A stretch of DNA of 64,000 nucleotides from Mantamonas sphyraenae. Its lineage: Eukaryota > CRuMs > Mantamonadidae. Every line of letters starts with the position of its first letter. Positions within the stretch are counted from its first letter, which is position 1. This document shows positions 55,374 through 64,000 of this stretch, piece after piece. A program made the translations under genes and the position numbers. Where the stretch lies: assembly GCA_026936335.1 (NCBI GenBank), contig JAPMXV010000026.1, forward strand, positions 124,001-188,000, in the 5' to 3' direction. The notes beneath the pieces are model-generated. The model was not told where the DNA came from. It saw only the letters and a program-made list of their open reading frames with translations, and did not search any database.

Positions 55374-56278
55374 TCACTTGTTCTTCTTGCCCTTGACAGC
55401 AGTGTCCTGCTTGTCCTGGGCGGCACAGAGGGCAGCGTAGATGGCACCGTAGGACTGATAGGCCAGGATGGACGGGATGACAATCCACAGCGCGTTCAGG
55501 AACAGAAAGTACACGTACGGATACAGCCAGTGGCTCTGGTCCACATGGGCAAACCCGTCCATGATCTCAGTGCCAAAGTACAGCACATCGCCGTAGAGTT
55601 GGCACAGGCAGGCCGTCAGCACCACGGGGTGGAACGACGGGTGACGCTTCACCAGCGCCCACGCGCCCCACAGGCACAGCGGTCCGTCGATCGCTGCCGT
55701 GATTGTCTCCATGATCACCGTGAACGGGTCCGACGTCAGGTATCGCTCGTCCGCATGTCCGTATTCCTTCCCTGTGTTGTGTTGTGATGAGGGTAAGTGT
55801 CAGCCAGCCGGCGGCCGCACCGCGGGAAATGCACACAACCCTCCGAACTGCCTTCCGATAGGCTCCACTGGGCCGTCCAACCCTCGTCACACTGCACACT
55901 CCAGCCCCATTGCCCCACATGCACATTCAACCTCCCCTCGGCCCACATGCATGCCCTCGTCGCCCGTTACGTACAGCAGGAGTTCCAAAAGCGGTTGACG
56001 ACGGCAAAGAATCCGTTGTCGCCGCCCTCCTCAAAGAACTGATCGGTGGTGGTGAGCCAAAAGTCGCCCAGACCCGTCTTGATGTCCTTGTGGTGGACTG
56101 CAAAGTAGCCCTCCATCTGCAGGTGGACGCATCCGCTGATGCACAGCCACAGCAGCACAAACACCTCGCCCGTGCTCAGCTTCGCCTCCTTCTTCTTGCT
56201 GCTCGACATATACAGCGTCACAAACAGGCCCAGAGGCACTGCCGCAAACCAAATTGCAAAGGCCAACCACGATTGCAT
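55374..56278 (-). CDS. EBP: EBP, 3-beta-hydroxysteroid delta8-delta7 isomerase
   Basis: Two exons, complement(join(55374..55771,55975..56278)), 233 residues against ~230 in animals. The intron is GTACGT...CACAG, 203 nt. EBP is a multi-span ER enzyme that moves the sterol C8-C9 double bond to C7-C8. Residues known to be needed are all present: His52 and Glu56 (HLQMEGYF), Glu123 and Thr126 (METITA), and Asn194 and Trp197 (NALW). The splice junction falls in WKEYGHADERY, which matches WKEYxxxDxRY in the family. The C-terminus is Lys-rich (KGKKNK), an ER-retention-like end. The gene starts only 34 bp after the stop of the coiled-coil gene on the same strand. It shows the organism makes or remodels its own sterols. 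Confidence 0.95.
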
Positions 56279-56312
56279 GTGCAGAGTTGCTTCTTTTGTT
56301 GAGTTGCCTGCG

Positions 56313-59300
56313 TCACAGCCGGCGAACCAAATCCCACAACGCACTCAACCTCTCCTCCCGCACCATTTCCACACCAAACTTTTCCCGCGTCAATCGACGC
56401 AAACTCTCCTCGAGTTGAGCCGTGTACAACTGCATGTCCACCATCCTGTCTTCCATGGCCTCCAGAGTGGCCCTGCGATCGTCCAACTGCGTTCGCGCAA
56501 GCTCCAGCTCGTGCTCCACCGCATCGCCATCGCGCACCCGTTCCCTGCTCATGCGCTCCACATGCACAGCGTGCATCTCATGCGATGCCCTCAGCTGCTC
56601 GTCCAGCACTTGCACGTGCAGCCGCATCTGCTTGTTCTCCTTCCGCAGCTGCTCCAGCAGCACCCCATCCTCCACCGGGCCTGACTTGCCATCCTCCTGA
56701 CGTGCACGTGCCATTCCATCCAACGCACGCCTGCACCGCACCGTCTCTCCCTCGGCCTTGGCTGCCCGTTCACGCTCCCCTCCAACACGCCGCCACGCTG
56801 TCTCGCACAACGCATGCACGGCTCCCGTCAAGCCCCACTTGTCTCCATGTGACTGCGCCTCCTCCACCAGCAACAACGCCTCTGTGCCCTCCACCACGCT
56901 TGCCGACGCCATCATCTGCTCCACGTGTCCCACCACCCCTGCCAATCGTCCAATCCATGCCATGTCCTGCTGGCCATCTGCCAACGCCACTGACTGCGCC
57001 TGCCATTGTGCCACCACCCGTTTGTGCTGCGCATGCATGGCCCCCATCGCTCGCGATTGCCTTCGCAACACGCCTTCCACACGTGCACACCTCTCCGCCC
57101 ACTCCTGCTCCCGTGCAACCATTCCCATCTGTGAACTTTCCAGTGCGTCCACTTGTGCATGCAACCGCCTGCATGCCGCCTGCTGTGCGTGCAGATGCCT
57201 TCCCAGACGCGCAATCTGTGCGTGCAATTCCCCGCGCTGCTTTGCCGCGCGGTCTTGCTCCTCCCGCACCCGCTTCTCGCTCTCCTTCACCTCCACTTCC
57301 AATCGACTCCTCTGGCTGCGTTCCTTGTACAACTCAAGTTGCAATCGTTGGTTCTCCTTCCCCTGTGCACGCGCCACACGTTGCATCTCGTTCAATTCCT
57401 CCACCAGCCGCCCCAACGCCTCCCCGTCCTCCCCATCCTGTGTGCGTGCCCATCGCTCCTCATAGCTTGCGTTCTTGCTCTGCACCTCTTGCATCTGCCG
57501 CATCAGCATCATGCACGTTTGCTGCACCTTGTGAACCTCGCTCTGCATCGCCCGATGTGCCTCCACCACGGCCTCTTCCATCTCGTTCCACACACGCACA
57601 ACCTCACCCACAACACCCTGTGTGCGTGGCGACGCAACAAGCTGCAGATGCATCCCGCTCACGTCCATCGGAACCCTCGTTCCGCTCGCAACCGCATCCC
57701 CGCCTGCCAGCAAATCACGCACACTGCCCATCCGTGTCCCCAGACGCACCAGGAATCCCACCATTAGCGCATCGTCCAGCCCTCCTTCCTTCCCGTCCTC
57801 TTGCGACTCCCATTGGCCTTCTTCAAGCTGACCAAACAGATCCATCAGTTCCAACCGCTGAAGATTCTCTCTGCTTTCCCTCTCCTGCCGCCTCAGCCTG
57901 CCCACCTCCTCCTCCAGTGCCTTTACCTCGTGTGTGCGCGTCCACTCTGCTTCTGCCAGCCCCAGTCCCTCTCTGCTTGCCCGTTCCGCCTCCTCTGCAT
58001 CCCTGGCTGCCACCACCAGCCGCAGACGCTCCACACGTGCGGCCAACCCACGTGCTGCCTCTGCTTCAGCGTTGTCTGATCCAAGCACCTTGCCCAACAG
58101 CGTACGCAAGTGCTCTGCCTCCTCTTCCAGCTCCCCGATCCTGCGTGCCTGCCCAGCGACCACCACGCTGTGTTCCCGCTTCAACCGCATCACCTCTCCG
58201 CCCTGCTCCTGTGCCGGCTTCTCCAGCGCCTCGCCCTTCCTCATCCTCCGCTCTTCCATCTCCAAACTCTTGCTCAGCTGTGCCTGCATCTGCTCCTGAA
58301 GAGCCACGGTCACTTGCTGCCTGCATGCACATTGAGCCGACACTGCGTCCAACCTCTGTTTGGAAGCCTCACTCATGGCCCTCGCCTGCGCCATCAGCTC
58401 ACCCATGCTCAATCGCAAGTATTCTTCCACCTCCTGCGCCCATTCCATGTCCACCCCAACCGGCCGCGCACGCACCTCCTCCACAAGCCTCTCCTGCACC
58501 ACGCTCACCCTCTCTTTGTACATCTCATGTTCGCAGTGCTCCTCCAGCGCACGCGCCTCCATCTCTTCCAACGCCTCTCGCAGCCGTCTGCTCTCCGCCT
58601 CTGCCGCCTCCAATCGCTCCCGCCCACGCGGCCATGCACTCCTCTCCATCAGCAAACCCTCCAATTGCTGGTTTTCCACGCGCAGTGTGTCCACCTCGGC
58701 TTCCATGTGCCTCACCTGTTCCTCCATCAATCCCATCATGCGCTGTGCCTGAGTCCACTGTTCACGCGCCTCCTTGGCCTCCTTCCACCACCGTTCCACG
58801 CCGCCTCCTCCCCCCCTCCCCTCACTTCCACCCTTGCCACCATCCTCGTTGCCTCTCATCTCCTCCAAAACACCCTGCAGGTGCGCCACCGTCTCCTGCA
58901 ACGACTGGTTCCGCGCCTTGATCCGATCCTCATCCGCCTCCAGCGTGTTCACTCTCGCCCTGCTTTCCTCCACCTGAGTCAACGCCGTTCGCAGTGCCGT
59001 TTCCGTTTCCTCCGCCTTGCTTTGCAGCAGCTCGTTTGCCACACTCAGCTCCTGCACACGCGTACGCAACTGTTCCATGCTCTCTCTGTAGCTGCTGCGG
59101 TCCTCCAGCGCAAACGCCGCACTGCATGCCTGCACCGCCTTGCGCAGGTGAGTGTTGGCCTGATACAGCCGTTCTTCTGCCTCTGCGTTCCCGTACAAAT
59201 CCATCGCCGCCGCCCCTCCCATTCCGTCGTCCACCAATTGGGCCATCTGTTGCACCAGCCCTGCAAACGTCTCTTGCTGCATCAACAGCGGTTCCTGCCT

Positions 59301-61205
59301 CTGCGCAACCCTGCGCCAGTGTTCCATCGCCATGCTCGTGCTGCTCTGCTGCGTTTGCACGCTTGCGTGTCGCGACGCCCATTCGCGCGCACTGCACACC
59401 AGCTGGCCGTACCGGTTGCACAGGTTGAACACTCCGTCGCGGATGTGACTCACATACAGCTTGCGCGTGTGTGCAGACGCACCCACGCCCTCTGGCACCG
59501 GCGGCACAAACCGCGACAGCATCGGGGCAGGGTTCATGAGCATATCCTGCGTCGCCTGCGCCCCATCCAGATGCAATTCGATCTGCGACAACATGTCCAA
59601 CGACAGCGACGACGCAGATGCGCCCAGGTGTTCGTTGTGGCCGCCAATCGTAAACGCAATCATTGCGTCCAGCAGATCCGACAGCCAATCGCCAATCTGC
59701 ATCAATCCCTGTTCCGTAGCGGCTTCCTCCCGACGTGCCAGAGCCAACGCCTGCTGGCACTCTGCCAGTTGCGTGGCATACATGCGTGCTGCCTCCTCGC
59801 GTGTTGCCGCCACCTCTTGCCTGTGCGCCTGGTGCATGTCGTGCACACTTTGGTACAACGTCCGTTCCATGTCGCTGCACCTCTCACGCAGCGTGTGCAC
59901 CTCCTCCCTTGCCCGCTGTGCCAACACCTGCAACTGTCCGTTTTCCGCCCCCATGCGCTCCCTCTCCTCCTCCCACGCCTCACGCACCCGTTTCAATTCC
60001 CGCTGGCTGTGTGCCCACCGCGTGCGCAGTCCATCCATCACCTGTTGCAACCGTCCCAGCCGCTCTTCCACCGGTGCCCCATCCACGAGGTTGCTCGCAA
60101 CCACTTCCAGCTCCTCCAACTGCCGTGCATACCCACGATGCCCTTCCATCAGTCTTCCAAACGCATCCTGGCTGATTCCACTCACGCTGTGCACCTCCTG
60201 TTGCAATGCCAATCCGTCGTGCACACACGCACGTGCCGCCGCCTCGCTTGCACTTGTGCACTCTCTCTCCAGCCTTGCCAACCTCTCTGCCATCCCTTGC
60301 ACAGCCCCTTCCGACGCCGCCTCCACACGTCTCACTCTGGCCCCACTTTCGTCCTGGGCCTGTGTGGCCTGCATCTCCTGCAGCCGCTGCACTTGCCGCA
60401 CCCTCGCCTCCACCTCCTTCTTCATCATCCTCACCTGCACCTCTCCATGCAACACCCTACGTTCCATCCCCTCCCTCCTCACCCTCTCCTCTGCACACTC
60501 ACGCATGCTTGCCTCCCACGCCTCCTGAACCATCCTCGCCTGCGCTTCCGCACGACCAGCCCGTTGCTGCGCCTCCCTCACTGCCTCCCGCTGCTTCTGT
60601 GCCTCCTGTTCCATGGTTGCCACCTGTGCACGCGTCCATTCCAACTGAAGTTCCAACTCGGCTCTTGTCTCCCGTTCCCGTTGCACCTCTGCGTCGCATG
60701 CGTCGTTCGTAGCCTCCAATTCCCTAAACGCGCGCGAAAGCGTCTCGATCTCCCCGTTCAGCGCCTCCTTCTCCCGTCCCAACACCATCACACTCGCCTC
60801 CTTCTCCTTCACTCGTTCCTTCAGTTCCTCAATCTCCTGCATCATCGCATAGTTTGTTCGCAGTGCCAGGTGAGGCCTCCCTTCTCCCAACGCCCCTGCC
60901 GCCGCTCGGCTCAATGCCGGCGACGACGATGAACCACCACTCTCACCTTCGTTCTCCAACACCCCCCTCCTACGACGACGATGCCACTGTGTCACGTCCC
61001 CTCCATCCCCATTGCTGCTTCCACTGCTTCCACTGCTGCTGCTTCGCCCTCGGTGAAGGCTGCTACTTCCTGCTCCCTTGTCAGCAGCAGCCTCCGCCCC
61101 ACCACTCGGCCCAGGCACCAGATTCGCCCCTCCGGGCTGTTGCAGCGGCCGTATCAGTCGCATCAACGACGCCTGCTGCGACGCATATTCGCCTGTGTCC
61201 GTCAT
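56313..61205 (-). CDS. 1,630-residue coiled-coil protein
   Basis: A single uninterrupted exon. After ~140 residues of Ser/Gly-rich, basic sequence, nearly everything to the end is heptad-rich coiled coil dominated by Glu, Arg, Gln, Ala and Leu, with many Met. A few less charged breaks occur near residues 500-560. I recognise no globular domain. Such proteins are typical of centrosome, basal-body, Golgi-tethering or cytoskeletal scaffolds; sequence alone does not choose. The start at 61205 (MTDTGEY) is preferred over an in-frame Met 35 codons upstream, which lies in the promoter shared with the MFS gene and would overlap that gene. The stop is 34 bp before the EBP start codon. Confidence 0.8.
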   Translation of the reverse strand: MTDTGEYASQQASLMRLIRPLQQPGGANLVPGPSGGAEAAADKGAGSSSLHRGRSSSSGSSGSSNGDGGDVTQWHRRRRRGVLENEGESGGSSSSPALSRAAAGALGEGRPHLALRTNYAMMQEIEELKERVKEKEASVMVLGREKEALNGEIETLSRAFRELEATNDACDAEVQRERETRAELELQLEWTRAQVATMEQEAQKQREAVREAQQRAGRAEAQARMVQEAWEASMRECAEERVRREGMERRVLHGEVQVRMMKKEVEARVRQVQRLQEMQATQAQDESGARVRRVEAASEGAVQGMAERLARLERECTSASEAAARACVHDGLALQQEVHSVSGISQDAFGRLMEGHRGYARQLEELEVVASNLVDGAPVEERLGRLQQVMDGLRTRWAHSQRELKRVREAWEEERERMGAENGQLQVLAQRAREEVHTLRERCSDMERTLYQSVHDMHQAHRQEVAATREEAARMYATQLAECQQALALARREEAATEQGLMQIGDWLSDLLDAMIAFTIGGHNEHLGASASSLSLDMLSQIELHLDGAQATQDMLMNPAPMLSRFVPPVPEGVGASAHTRKLYVSHIRDGVFNLCNRYGQLVCSAREWASRHASVQTQQSSTSMAMEHWRRVAQRQEPLLMQQETFAGLVQQMAQLVDDGMGGAAAMDLYGNAEAEERLYQANTHLRKAVQACSAAFALEDRSSYRESMEQLRTRVQELSVANELLQSKAEETETALRTALTQVEESRARVNTLEADEDRIKARNQSLQETVAHLQGVLEEMRGNEDGGKGGSEGRGGGGGVERWWKEAKEAREQWTQAQRMMGLMEEQVRHMEAEVDTLRVENQQLEGLLMERSAWPRGRERLEAAEAESRRLREALEEMEARALEEHCEHEMYKERVSVVQERLVEEVRARPVGVDMEWAQEVEEYLRLSMGELMAQARAMSEASKQRLDAVSAQCACRQQVTVALQEQMQAQLSKSLEMEERRMRKGEALEKPAQEQGGEVMRLKREHSVVVAGQARRIGELEEEAEHLRTLLGKVLGSDNAEAEAARGLAARVERLRLVVAARDAEEAERASREGLGLAEAEWTRTHEVKALEEEVGRLRRQERESRENLQRLELMDLFGQLEEGQWESQEDGKEGGLDDALMVGFLVRLGTRMGSVRDLLAGGDAVASGTRVPMDVSGMHLQLVASPRTQGVVGEVVRVWNEMEEAVVEAHRAMQSEVHKVQQTCMMLMRQMQEVQSKNASYEERWARTQDGEDGEALGRLVEELNEMQRVARAQGKENQRLQLELYKERSQRSRLEVEVKESEKRVREEQDRAAKQRGELHAQIARLGRHLHAQQAACRRLHAQVDALESSQMGMVAREQEWAERCARVEGVLRRQSRAMGAMHAQHKRVVAQWQAQSVALADGQQDMAWIGRLAGVVGHVEQMMASASVVEGTEALLLVEEAQSHGDKWGLTGAVHALCETAWRRVGGERERAAKAEGETVRCRRALDGMARARQEDGKSGPVEDGVLLEQLRKENKQMRLHVQVLDEQLRASHEMHAVHVERMSRERVRDGDAVEHELELARTQLDDRRATLEAMEDRMVDMQLYTAQLEESLRRLTREKFGVEMVREERLSALWDLVRRL

Positions 61206-61290
61206 GCGATGCGATGTGGGTCTCTGTTTTGCTTCCCCCTGCGCCTCCACCCACAGCAAAACAAGCCCCTTTTTGACTTCTGCAAACCCA
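61206..61290. promoter_or_regulatory. 85-bp bidirectional promoter
   Basis: The coiled-coil (-) and MFSD5-like (+) genes start 85 bp apart. The gap is pyrimidine-rich on the plus strand (GCTTCCCCCTGCGCCTCCAC, then CCCCTTTTTG). No TATA box is seen. Confidence 0.5.
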
Positions 61291-62898
61291 ATGTATTGGC
61301 TCTGGTTCACTGCCCTCGTCGTTGCCCTCGTGGCTTTTCAGTACCAATCGTGGCAGAGCAGCTCATCGGCCGCCGAGAAGAAGACTCCCATGTTCATTGC
61401 CTTCCAGCGCCAGTATCTCCTCATCTACTACCTTGTCATGGTATGCACCGGTGGTTTGTCCTTTGCCCCCACATGTCCTTTCCATCCACACCCGTCCCGT
61501 GTGCCCTCCAACAACTTTCCCTGCACGTCAGGAGCCGTCTGACATGTCCGCGGCTCACCCCGATCCCTTGTTGGCCCCACCCACACAGTTCTCCGACTGG
61601 CTGCAGGGTAGCTATGTGTATGCCCTCTACAAGTCGTACAACATGAGCCTCCAGGCCATCTCCCAGCTCTTTATCGCCGGTTTCCTGTCCTCTGGGATCA
61701 TGGGCAGCATTGTGGGCGGCCTCGCGGACAAATTGTAAGCAACGCCCCAAAAAACCAACACGAGGCCTCTCTCGCACGCACGCTGCATGCCACATTGTAA
61801 ACAGTGCATGGCTGGAAATAACCATGCCTGTAAGCGTGTTGGGTACCATCCGCAAGGCGTGGACACTGACACGAGAGCTGCACCAGTGGCCGCAAGAAGC
61901 TGGCCGTGGCCTTTGGAGTGATCTATGGCAGCGCGTGCCTGACCAAGCTGTACAACAGCTTTGCGGTGCTGATGTTTGGCCGTGTGCTGTCTGGCGTGGC
62001 CACTTCGCTGTTGTTTTCCGTGTTTGAGTCATGGATGGTGTACGAACACAAGAACCGCGGGTTTGCGGGCGAGCTGATCTCCGACACGTTCTCCAAGGCC
62101 ATTTGGGGCAACGGCATCGCTGCCATTGTGTCTGGTCTGGTGGCTTCGTTTGCCGTGGATTCGTTTGGTGTGGTGGCACCCTTTATGCTCTCGTTTGCCA
62201 CACTGTGTGTGAGCACTCTGCTGGTGAGCAGCACCTGGACAGAGAACTACGGCGACAGCAGCATTGACGTGGCCACCACCTTTTCCAACGCCTGGAAGAG
62301 TGTCCGTGCCAACCCACAGGTGATGCTGCTGGGCTGGATCCAGTCCCTCTTTGAGGCTTCCATGTACATCTTTGTGTTTATGTGGAGCCCTGCGCTGGAC
62401 GACGGCAGCGGCACCGTACCCTACGGCCTCATCTTTGCCTGTTTCATGGTCGCCATCATGATTGGCTCCTCCATCTTCTCCCATCTCGTGGCCACCTACG
62501 CCGTGGCAGACGTGGTCGAGTACAACCTGGGCGTGGCCAGTGTTGCCCTCGTCGGCTGTGCCATCAGCAGCAGCCCCGTCCTCCTCATGTTCTTCTTTGT
62601 CCTCTTTGAGCTCTGTTGCGGCGTGTACTTCCCCTCCATCGGCACCCTGCGCTCACGCATCATCCCGGAAGAGACTCGCAGCGCCGTCATGAACTTCTTC
62701 CGCATCCCACTCAACTTTCTCGTCGTCGCCGCCCTCCTCAAGGTCGGCGACCTGCCCGTGGAGATTGTCTTTGGCTTCTGCAGCGTCTGCATGCTCGTCG
62801 CCACCTATCTTATGACCCAAATCAAGCGCCAGGACTCGGACGACCTCGAACGCCTCAACGAAGACAACATCCCTCTCGTGGACACCCGCGAGGATTAG
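61291..62898 (+). CDS. MFSD5-like major facilitator (molybdate-anion transporter family)
   Basis: Three exons, join(61291..61440,61589..61734,61887..62898), 435 residues. Introns are GTATGC...CACAG (148 nt) and GTAAGC...ACCAG (152 nt). The joined protein follows MFSD5/MOT2: SDWLQGSYVYALYKSYN, GGLADKFGRKKLAVAFGVIY, LTKLYNSFAVLMFGRVLSGV, ATSLLFSVFESWMVYEH, and NGIAAIVSGL. There are about 12 hydrophobic helices. The second splice junction recreates the MFS loop motif D-K-F-G-R-K-K. The family takes up molybdate in algae and is conserved in animals. The C-terminal tail is short, acidic and cytosolic. It is convergent with the L,D-transpeptidase gene. Confidence 0.92.
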
Positions 62899-63025
62899 TA
62901 TGTGTATCTTCTCTCACTCTCTCCGAGTGAGTGAGTGAGTGAGTGAGTGTGTGTGTGTGTGTGTGGATGCATCATCAACAGTTCTTCATTCTCCCAACTC
63001 CATTCTTCCTTGTGCACGCATTCCC
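62899..63025. terminator. convergent gap with hairpin and GAGT/GT repeats
   Basis: CTCACTC (62913-62919) and GAGTGAG (62925-62931) form a 7-bp stem with a 5-nt loop. The right arm runs into a tandem repeat, (GAGT)n then (GT)n, to about 62963. The 127-bp gap otherwise shows nothing. It must carry the 3' UTRs of both convergent genes. Confidence 0.45.
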
Positions 63026-63925
63026 TCAGTCAACCAGCTCGACAGAAACAATGCCCTGAGGCTTGAAAGGATACGGGTGGGTGCCAAACGGGTTCTTGTG
63101 AACCTGGACGCCCAAGGAGACAAGGAGGTGCCACACCGTTTCAATGTCGGAAGGATGACCGTGGACACAGCCATGGGAGTTGGGCATGGGCATGCTGGGG
63201 TTCCAGTTGTCCCATTCACCCGTGTGCATGAGGATGCCGCTTCGGATGACATCCTCGGGTTGGTTGCCCAGCATGACGGCGGCGTTGCCCTCGAGGCCGT
63301 AGGCGAAGCGATTGACCGGGTACGGGCCGTACGACTTGGGATCGGGCTCCGGAGAGTTGAGGTCAAAGGCAGCCAATCCTGTGGGAGTGGCTCCGTTGGG
63401 ACAGTACTGGTTCAGTTGCTGGCCCTGTGCATCGTTCTGGCCGTGGGTGCGCACGGTAAAGGTGTGCAGCAACTTGCCCGAGCCGTCGTACAACGACGCC
63501 GTCGTTTCGATGCTTCGGTTTCGGTGCACGGGGATGTGCACCTTGTACATGGCCCAGTCAGGAATGGTGCCGTTGTCCTTGTATCCGTCCTGCATGTGCA
63601 GGTCAATCAGCGCGTACGCCGTGCTCGGTCCAACGACTCCTGCCGCGTCCGCGTTGATGTTGTGTTCCATCTGGAAGCGACCCACGGCCTCCTTGGTCTC
63701 CTCGTCAAACACTCCTGTGGCGTTGATTCCCTCGCCCGTGCGGCTGCGGCCCAGGAACGTCTGAAGAATCTTCACATCCTTGCCCGACAGCGGCGGCTTT
63801 TGCAGACTCAACGTGCGCGTGAACGGACACGGCATCGAGTCATCCTCCACATCCATTGGCTCTGCAATCACCAGCATGCATACACACAGCGCCACAAGGG
63901 CCACCGTTGCTCGTTGTCTTGTCAT
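63026..63925 (-). CDS. secreted L,D-transpeptidase (YkuD) with peptidoglycan-binding domain
   Basis: A single exon of 299 residues. A signal peptide (VALVALCVCMLVIAEP) covers about 1-22. Residues ~40-110 form a PG_binding_1-like helical domain (VKILQTFLG; GVFDEETKEAVGRFQMEHNI). The rest is a YkuD domain with His234 (LMHTGEW) and the catalytic SHGC motif at 250-253, Cys253 being the nucleophile. Bacterial enzymes of this type cross-link peptidoglycan through diaminopimelate residues. Several N-x-S/T sequons are present. Codon use looks like its neighbours, and the divergent/convergent layout is normal, so contamination is unlikely. A bacterial origin by lateral transfer is inferred. Possible roles are acting on bacterial prey or on an endogenous wall; neither is shown. 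The Met at 63925 begins the signal peptide. Confidence 0.88.
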   Translation of the reverse strand: MTRQRATVALVALCVCMLVIAEPMDVEDDSMPCPFTRTLSLQKPPLSGKDVKILQTFLGRSRTGEGINATGVFDEETKEAVGRFQMEHNINADAAGVVGPSTAYALIDLHMQDGYKDNGTIPDWAMYKVHIPVHRNRSIETTASLYDGSGKLLHTFTVRTHGQNDAQGQQLNQYCPNGATPTGLAAFDLNSPEPDPKSYGPYPVNRFAYGLEGNAAVMLGNQPEDVIRSGILMHTGEWDNWNPSMPMPNSHGCVHGHPSDIETVWHLLVSLGVQVHKNPFGTHPYPFKPQGIVSVELVD

Positions 63926-64000
63926 GGGGAGCTGCCAAACGAGAAACACACTTGTACTAGAAAACATTGGCGTGAACGGCGCCCTGCACCATTCACATGC
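63926..64000. other. upstream region of the L,D-transpeptidase gene, partial
   Basis: The frame stays open 14 codons upstream of the chosen start, with a TTTGGCAG acceptor-like site just before it. A 5' UTR intron is therefore possible. The window ends before this can be settled. Confidence 0.4.

Noticed and set aside
857-63025. tRNA, rRNA or transposon sequences in the intergenic gaps
   Set aside because: I looked for cloverleaf-like arms, transposase or reverse-transcriptase motifs and terminal repeats and found none. Most gaps are below 250 bp.
63026-63925. Bacterial contamination as the source of the L,D-transpeptidase
   Set aside because: The gene shares base and codon style with neighbours, has a signal peptide and eukaryote-style spacing, and sits 127 bp from a three-exon gene. 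Read-level proof is still lacking.

Overview
This is nuclear DNA of a GC-rich, gene-dense unicellular eukaryote. It has GT-AG introns of about 78-272 nt, standard stop codons, class I HDAC, TFIID, sterol isomerase and UBX/GYF/UBR proteins, and no operons. A BBOF1-like basal-body protein suggests a flagellated cell. I cannot name the lineage from sequence alone; a heterotrophic flagellate (for example choanoflagellate, apusomonad or thraustochytrid grade) would fit. CA/GT microsatellites, CAG/CAA tracts and G/C homopolymers are common.

Layout, left to right. 0-10 kb: 3' end of a BBOF1-like gene, an SDR oxidoreductase, a HAD-fold protein lacking its nucleophile, an NHL-repeat protein, a UBR-box protein, TAF9 (4 exons) and a class I histone deacetylase (3 exons). 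10.2-44.1 kb: one enormous minus-strand gene whose last exon alone is about 32.6 kb. It encodes a secreted/transmembrane protein of about 11,100 residues with C-type-lectin-like and Gly-rich cassettes, eight tandem ~505-residue propeller + Ig-like units, filamin-type repeats, IPT/TIG domains, a discoidin-like domain, 17 further Ig-like repeats, a Cys-rich stalk, a polytopic TRP-like membrane region and an acidic/basic cytosolic tail. 44-64 kb: a secreted mannose-6-phosphate-receptor-like protein (reading frame broken three times), a UBX protein, a GIGYF-like GYF protein, an F-box protein, a low-complexity protein, EBP sterol isomerase, a 1,630-residue coiled-coil protein, an MFSD5-like transporter and a secreted bacterial-type L,D-transpeptidase (YkuD).

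Genes mostly sit in divergent and convergent pairs. Five divergent start codons are only 49-86 bp apart, implying shared bidirectional promoters. Most of the longer convergent gaps hold short inverted repeats that may act as shared 3'-end signals. The genes do not form one pathway. Plausible links are TAF9 with HDAC (chromatin/transcription), UBR, UBX and F-box proteins (ubiquitin system), and the giant receptor with its divergently transcribed MRH partner (cell surface/secretory). The strongest candidates for new biology are the giant receptor and the eukaryotic L,D-transpeptidase.
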